DNA of 64,000 nt from Pseudomonadota bacterium (lineage in GTDB: Bacteria > Bdellovibrionota > Bacteriovoracia > Bacteriovoracales > Bacteriovoracaceae): contig JAIYDL010000024.1 of the NCBI GenBank assembly GCA_027487515.1, positions 1-64,000 of the forward strand, in the 5' to 3' direction. Positions 60,653-64,000 of this stretch are shown here, piece after piece. Position 1 is the first letter of the stretch. Each line of letters begins with the position of its first letter. The notes below the pieces were generated by a model. The model was not told the DNA's origin. It was given only the letters and a program-made list of their open reading frames with translations, and did no database searches. A program made the translations under genes and the position numbers.

Positions 60653-61327
60653 ATGGAAACGCCCTCCCCGACAATGAAATCCCACTTCCGACACCCCGTG
60701 ACTCCCGGGAGCCTCTTTCTTTCGCTCGAAGGAATCGAGGCATCGGGGAAAACCACACAGATCAAAGAAATCGAGGAACTGGTGGTGAAAAAGGGTCTGC
60801 GCGTACTCACTCTCCGAGAGCCCGGAGGCACCGCTTTCGGGGAGAAACTTCGCGAAGCGATTCTGAGTTCGTCGGCGCCGCTTCATCCCCTCGCCGAGTG
60901 CCACCTCTTCCTCGCAAGCCGAGCTCAGCTGTTAAAAGAAATGATCCTCCCGTTTCTCCTCACACCGGGATCGGTGGTCATCCTCGATCGCTACATCGAT
61001 TCCACGCTGGCGTACCAGGGCAAGGCCCGCAGGCTTGGCTATGAGACGGTCCTCACGCTGCACCAGCACGACCCCTTGAACCTCCTTCCCCATCGGACTT
61101 ACTTTTTGGACATCGATCTTCACACCTCCCTGCAGCGGCAGACGGTGCGCGGGAACACGAAGGATTACTTCGAGTCTCAGAAAGGAGAATTCTACCAGAA
61201 CCTCATCGACGGGTACCGGGAGCTTGCGGGGATGTATCCGGAGCGCATCCTCCACGTCGACGCCCAGCGGTCCGCCGGTGAAATCACCCAAGTCATCAAG
61301 TCTGACCTCGAAAAATTCTTCCCATGA
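60653..61327 (+). CDS. tmk: Thymidylate kinase
   Basis: Phosphorylates dTMP (from ThyA) to dTDP. 224 residues with the P-loop GIEASGKTT (about 26-34), the substrate-binding DRYIDSTLAYQGKARR and the PGGTAFGEKLRE segment; the LID region is short. An ATG at 60674 is an alternative start that would remove seven N-terminal residues; no good ribosome-binding site decides. Start of a tmk-holB-ricT run, with 4-nt overlap to holB. Confidence 0.94.
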   Translation: METPSPTMKSHFRHPVTPGSLFLSLEGIEASGKTTQIKEIEELVVKKGLRVLTLREPGGTAFGEKLREAILSSSAPLHPLAECHLFLASRAQLLKEMILPFLLTPGSVVILDRYIDSTLAYQGKARRLGYETVLTLHQHDPLNLLPHRTYFLDIDLHTSLQRQTVRGNTKDYFESQKGEFYQNLIDGYRELAGMYPERILHVDAQRSAGEITQVIKSDLEKFFP

Positions 61328-62103
61328 ATCTCCACGACGTACTGTTTAAAAAAGCCAAGGACGGACAGCTCGGGCATTTCTACGTGATCGAGTCCTCAGC
61401 TCCCGAAGAAGAGGCCCACGCGCAGCTCATCGCTTTCGTCGGTGACTTCATCCGCGAGTACTATCAAAAAGTCGAAGGCCATCGGCAATCCCTCGCCGTG
61501 CTCATGGATCACCCTGACGTCTATGTCCTGGGGAACACCGACCGCGGCGGTGACGAGAAATTAGAAAAAGCCTTCCGAGTGGAAGAGGCCGAAGCCCTCT
61601 CGCGGTTTTTTGAGTTCAAGGCCCTCCAGAGCAAGAGGAAATTCGCCGTCATCACTGAAGGCCACCGGGTGAACGTTCTAGTGGCCAATAAATGGCTCAA
61701 GCTCCTCGAAGAGCCCTGCGGTGAGTCCACGATCTTTCTTCTGAATCCCCGCCGAGTGCAGCTCCTTCCCACGATCCACTCCCGGGCGATCCACTTACGG
61801 CTGCCTTCGGTGCCTCGAGTGGTTGAGAGCTCCAGTTGGAAAGCCTTTCTGGAGGATGTAAAGAAAATGCCACTCTCCCAGTTTCTCGAGAAACACTCGC
61901 GGGGGAGCGAGACCCTGGGCCAGCGTTTAAGCGAGCTCATCGTCTGGGAATCTGAGCAGTCTGATCGCTTCGCTTCAAAAGCGGCCCTCTCGCATTGGCT
62001 GAAGAAGTTTGAAGAAATGGAGACGTTTCATCAACCTGCCGCAACAAAATGGTCCCTCTTTTATGCGTATCTAAAAGAGCACGTTTTACCCCGCCTCCCT
62101 TGA
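61324..62103 (+). CDS. holB: DNA polymerase III delta-prime-like subunit
   Basis: Part of the clamp loader. 259 residues, shorter than the E. coli protein (334). The N-terminal P-loop is degenerate (YVIESSAPEEE where AAA+ proteins have GxxGxGKT), as expected for delta-prime. The strand/loop VANKWLKLLEEPCGESTIFLLNPRRVQLLPTIHSRA (split) matches the conserved LEEP and SRC-like region, with an SRA in place of SRC. Start overlaps tmk (ATGA). Its order between tmk and ricT is the usual one. Confidence 0.88.
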   Translation: MNLHDVLFKKAKDGQLGHFYVIESSAPEEEAHAQLIAFVGDFIREYYQKVEGHRQSLAVLMDHPDVYVLGNTDRGGDEKLEKAFRVEEAEALSRFFEFKALQSKRKFAVITEGHRVNVLVANKWLKLLEEPCGESTIFLLNPRRVQLLPTIHSRAIHLRLPSVPRVVESSSWKAFLEDVKKMPLSQFLEKHSRGSETLGQRLSELIVWESEQSDRFASKAALSHWLKKFEEMETFHQPAATKWSLFYAYLKEHVLPRLP

Positions 62104-62145
62104 TCGTTCATTGACTTCATAATCCTTTCTGGCCACAATCAGCAG

Positions 62146-63774
62146 ATGACTCAAGAGCAAATCGTAGAAGAGGAAAAGATTCCTCCTACGGAAGATATAA
62201 ATTCTGAGGACGAGTTCTCAGAAGATTCAGACACCTCCGAAGAGAAGCAAAGCCGAGAAGACAGCAGATTCAAAGATGGCCAAGTCCTTCGTTTTGTCCG
62301 GGTGCGTTTCCCCGGGAACTCCCGTTCCTTTCCCTTTCTCGTCGGCAAACGCCACATTGAGTACGGCCAAAAAGTCGTAGCGATGTCTGACCGCGGCATG
62401 GCCGTGGGGTACGTGAACTCCTTCCCTTACGACGTGACCTTCAATAAATCCATGCTCCCCGTTCGCAGCATTTCTAAGGTCGCCAACTACGACGACATCG
62501 ATCAAGACCGAGAGGCCTACCGCCAGCAAAAACTCGCGGAGAATGCCTGCACCGATTTGATCATGCGCTACAAACTCGACATGCAACTAACCCACGTAGA
62601 GTTCACCTCCTTCGGGAAGAAGGCGATCTTCTACTTCATCGCCCCTTCTCGGGTGGACTTCCGTGACCTCGTGAAAGAGCTGGTCGGGAAACTTAAAACC
62701 CGCATTGAACTGCGACAGATTTCTGTTCGCGACCGTTCCGCGTCCATCGGAGGCATCGGGCCCTGTGGGCGTGAGCTTTGCTGCTCCTCGTTTTTGACCA
62801 AGTACGGAAACGTCGGCATCAAGATGGCAAAAAACCAGGACCTGACGTTGAACTTCTCCAAGCTCAACGGCGTCTGTGGCCAGCTTAAGTGCTGCCTTCA
62901 ATACGAAGACGATGTTTACCGTGAAAAGCGCTCTCGGCTGCCGAAAGAGGGCGACATCGTCACGACCCATACTGGGGAGACAGGACGAGTAGACCGGATT
63001 CATCTTTTGTCTGAACAGTTCGACATGATGACAACACGCGGTATCCGGAAACGGTTCGTGGTCGACTTGTTTAAAGAAACTCTCAACAAAGAAACAGCAA
63101 ATTTCCCTAAGGAGTTTGAATCCGTCTCCGATGAAACGCATAAAATCATTGGAATGGATGAGGCCGAAACTCGCCAAGTTAAAGAGTTCGAAGCTGAGAT
63201 CAAATCCTACAAGGATAAGAGTAAGTCTTTCGCCGACGCAGTCTTCAAGGACCTGTTTGGCGAAACATCCCTCGACTACGCTCTCCCCGAAGTCCCAGAG
63301 CTCGAGTCCCAACTCGCTCGGGTCAAAACTCCGGATGAAGAGGAAGAGATTGTTTATACACCGTCGGAAGAGGAGCTCTTGCCTGAGGACGATGACGACG
63401 ATCTGTTGGACAACGAGCCCGTAAGGACTCAAGTCGACCTGCTCGATCAGCGGCCATCCCGAGACTCTCGTCCTCGAGAACGCCAGGACCAGAGAGGCCG
63501 TGGCCCTCGCCCTGAAGCTCGGAGTGAGCAAGACAACCGTGGACCTCGTCCAGACAATCGTGGTGGCCGTGGAGGCCAGGGCAACCGCGGCGATCAACGG
63601 AACCAGTCCCGCGGCCCTCGTCAAGAAGGTCCTCGTCCAGAAGGATCGCGGCCTGATGGGCAACGCGGTGGAGGCAGAGACGCCAACCGACAAGGCCGCC
63701 AAGGTGGTGGTCAGAGTCCTCAAGGTAGCGGACAGGGCCAGAATCAAGGAAGAAACAGACCTCCGAGATCATGA
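62146..63774 (+). CDS. ricT: PSP1-domain protein (RicT/YaaT family) with an Arg/Gly/Pro-rich tail
   Basis: In Bacillus, RicT acts with RicA/RicF on RNA processing and phosphorelay control; its role in Gram-negatives is not settled. 542 residues: acidic N-terminus (about 1-45), PSP1 core with VRFPGNSRSFPF, SIGGIGPCGRELCCSSFL and LNGVCGQLKCCLQYEDD (the Cys set of the family; about 200-250), then an acidic segment (EEEEIVYTPSEEELLPEDDDDD, split) and a low-complexity tail of about 110 residues built of RG, RP, NRG and QG units. The tail is unusual for RicT and resembles RGG-type RNA-binding or condensate-forming regions. Overlaps sbcD by 4 nt. Confidence 0.88.
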   Translation: MTQEQIVEEEKIPPTEDINSEDEFSEDSDTSEEKQSREDSRFKDGQVLRFVRVRFPGNSRSFPFLVGKRHIEYGQKVVAMSDRGMAVGYVNSFPYDVTFNKSMLPVRSISKVANYDDIDQDREAYRQQKLAENACTDLIMRYKLDMQLTHVEFTSFGKKAIFYFIAPSRVDFRDLVKELVGKLKTRIELRQISVRDRSASIGGIGPCGRELCCSSFLTKYGNVGIKMAKNQDLTLNFSKLNGVCGQLKCCLQYEDDVYREKRSRLPKEGDIVTTHTGETGRVDRIHLLSEQFDMMTTRGIRKRFVVDLFKETLNKETANFPKEFESVSDETHKIIGMDEAETRQVKEFEAEIKSYKDKSKSFADAVFKDLFGETSLDYALPEVPELESQLARVKTPDEEEEIVYTPSEEELLPEDDDDDLLDNEPVRTQVDLLDQRPSRDSRPRERQDQRGRGPRPEARSEQDNRGPRPDNRGGRGGQGNRGDQRNQSRGPRQEGPRPEGSRPDGQRGGGRDANRQGRQGGGQSPQGSGQGQNQGRNRPPRS

Positions 63775-64000
63775 GGCTTCTTCACACCTCTGACTGGCAC
63801 CTCGGGAAGCGACTCTTCAAGATGGACCGAGCAGCGGAGCACGACCGCTTCCTCAACTGGCTCGTCGAAGAAATCAAGTCTCAAGACGTTGATGCTCTTC
63901 TCATCGCTGGAGATGTGTTCGACACTCCGACTCCGCCGCACCAAGCGCTGGAAGCCTTCTTTAACTTTCTTCATCGGGTCTCCACCGAAACTCGGGCCCA
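63771..64000 (+). CDS. sbcD: Exonuclease SbcD, N-terminal part (runs off the window)
   Basis: Only the first 76 or so residues are present. SbcD is the Mre11-type nuclease subunit that with SbcC removes hairpins and protein-blocked ends. The start MRLLHTSDWHLGKRL gives the metal ligands of motif I (D-x-H), and LLIAGDVFDTPTPP is motif II (GDxxD). The ATG overlaps the ricT stop (ATGA), so it is co-transcribed. The sbcC partner would be expected downstream, outside the window. Confidence 0.9.
   Translation, partial: MRLLHTSDWHLGKRLFKMDRAAEHDRFLNWLVEEIKSQDVDALLIAGDVFDTPTPPHQALEAFFNFLHRVSTETRA

Noticed and set aside
62587-63747. Antisense open frame (386 codons) opposite ricT
   Set aside because: Shadow of a repetitive, stop-free region; the start lies inside a conserved Cys-rich core of the real gene.
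1-64000. CRISPR arrays and insertion sequences
   Set aside because: No regularly spaced repeats and no transposase-like protein were found in the window.

Overview
The window is about 64 kb of a densely coding chromosome with roughly 55-60% GC (estimated by eye). It belongs to a Gram-negative bacterium: there are LPS-core genes (WaaA-like and WaaF-like), a LolC/E-type permease, several outer-membrane beta-barrels and many proteins with signal peptides. The mix of secreted proteases, a Flp-type pilin and peptidoglycan- and envelope-directed enzymes would fit a Bdellovibrionota/'delta-proteobacterial' lineage. That placement is an inference from content; no 16S or other decisive marker is present. 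I saw no insertion sequence, prophage or CRISPR array.

Layout. 1-10 kb: the end of a secreted-protein gene, folA-thyA, a NamZ-type muramidase, two small secreted proteins (one with Cys/Gln motifs like an internal-thioester domain), an AGCS amino-acid/cation symporter, two secreted serine proteases (S8, S1), and a scramblase-like protein. 10-17.7 kb: folP-ftsH-tilS, a tRNA with CAT anticodon, an NhaR-like LysR regulator, and an OmpR/HisKA two-component system. 18-29 kb: the most unusual block. It has a giant circularly permuted ATP-grasp protein with a C-terminal HExxH region, a large one-TM helical protein, an outer-membrane barrel, two paralogous secreted transglutaminase/cysteine-peptidase-like proteins and a convergent secreted HExxHxxGxxH metalloprotease. 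29-33 kb: a secreted pyroglutamyl-peptidase-like enzyme, an FAD oxidoreductase, Tex and tRNA-Arg(CCT).

33.7-42.3 kb: an exopolysaccharide synthesis/export operon. Its genes encode a BcsB-like periplasmic protein carrying a T17 homopolymer, a barrel, a GT2 synthase with an N-terminal MshEN (c-di-GMP-binding type) domain, a polytopic membrane protein and a secreted protein; a secreted protein resembling a glycoside hydrolase lies convergent. 43-52 kb: CPA2 antiporter, rmuC, tyrosine recombinase, LolC/E-like permease, and fadJ/fadI beta-oxidation genes. 52-59.4 kb: a coiled-coil barrel protein and a long leftward operon sufE-hemB-(membrane protein)-waaF-waaA-(unknown)-pilin. 59.5-64 kb: a rightward run with a GYF_2-like membrane protein, tmk-holB-ricT and the start of sbcD.

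How the parts may work together. ATP-grasp enzymes of this permuted class are thought to make amide or peptide bonds, and transglutaminase-fold enzymes and metalloproteases make or break them. A two-component system directly upstream, an inner-membrane protein and an OM barrel suggest a regulated envelope machine that builds or processes a peptide-type modification. The 33.7-42 kb operon looks like a separate surface-polymer machine controlled by c-di-GMP and possibly by phase variation. All functional assignments rest on motif recognition by eye; no database search was run.
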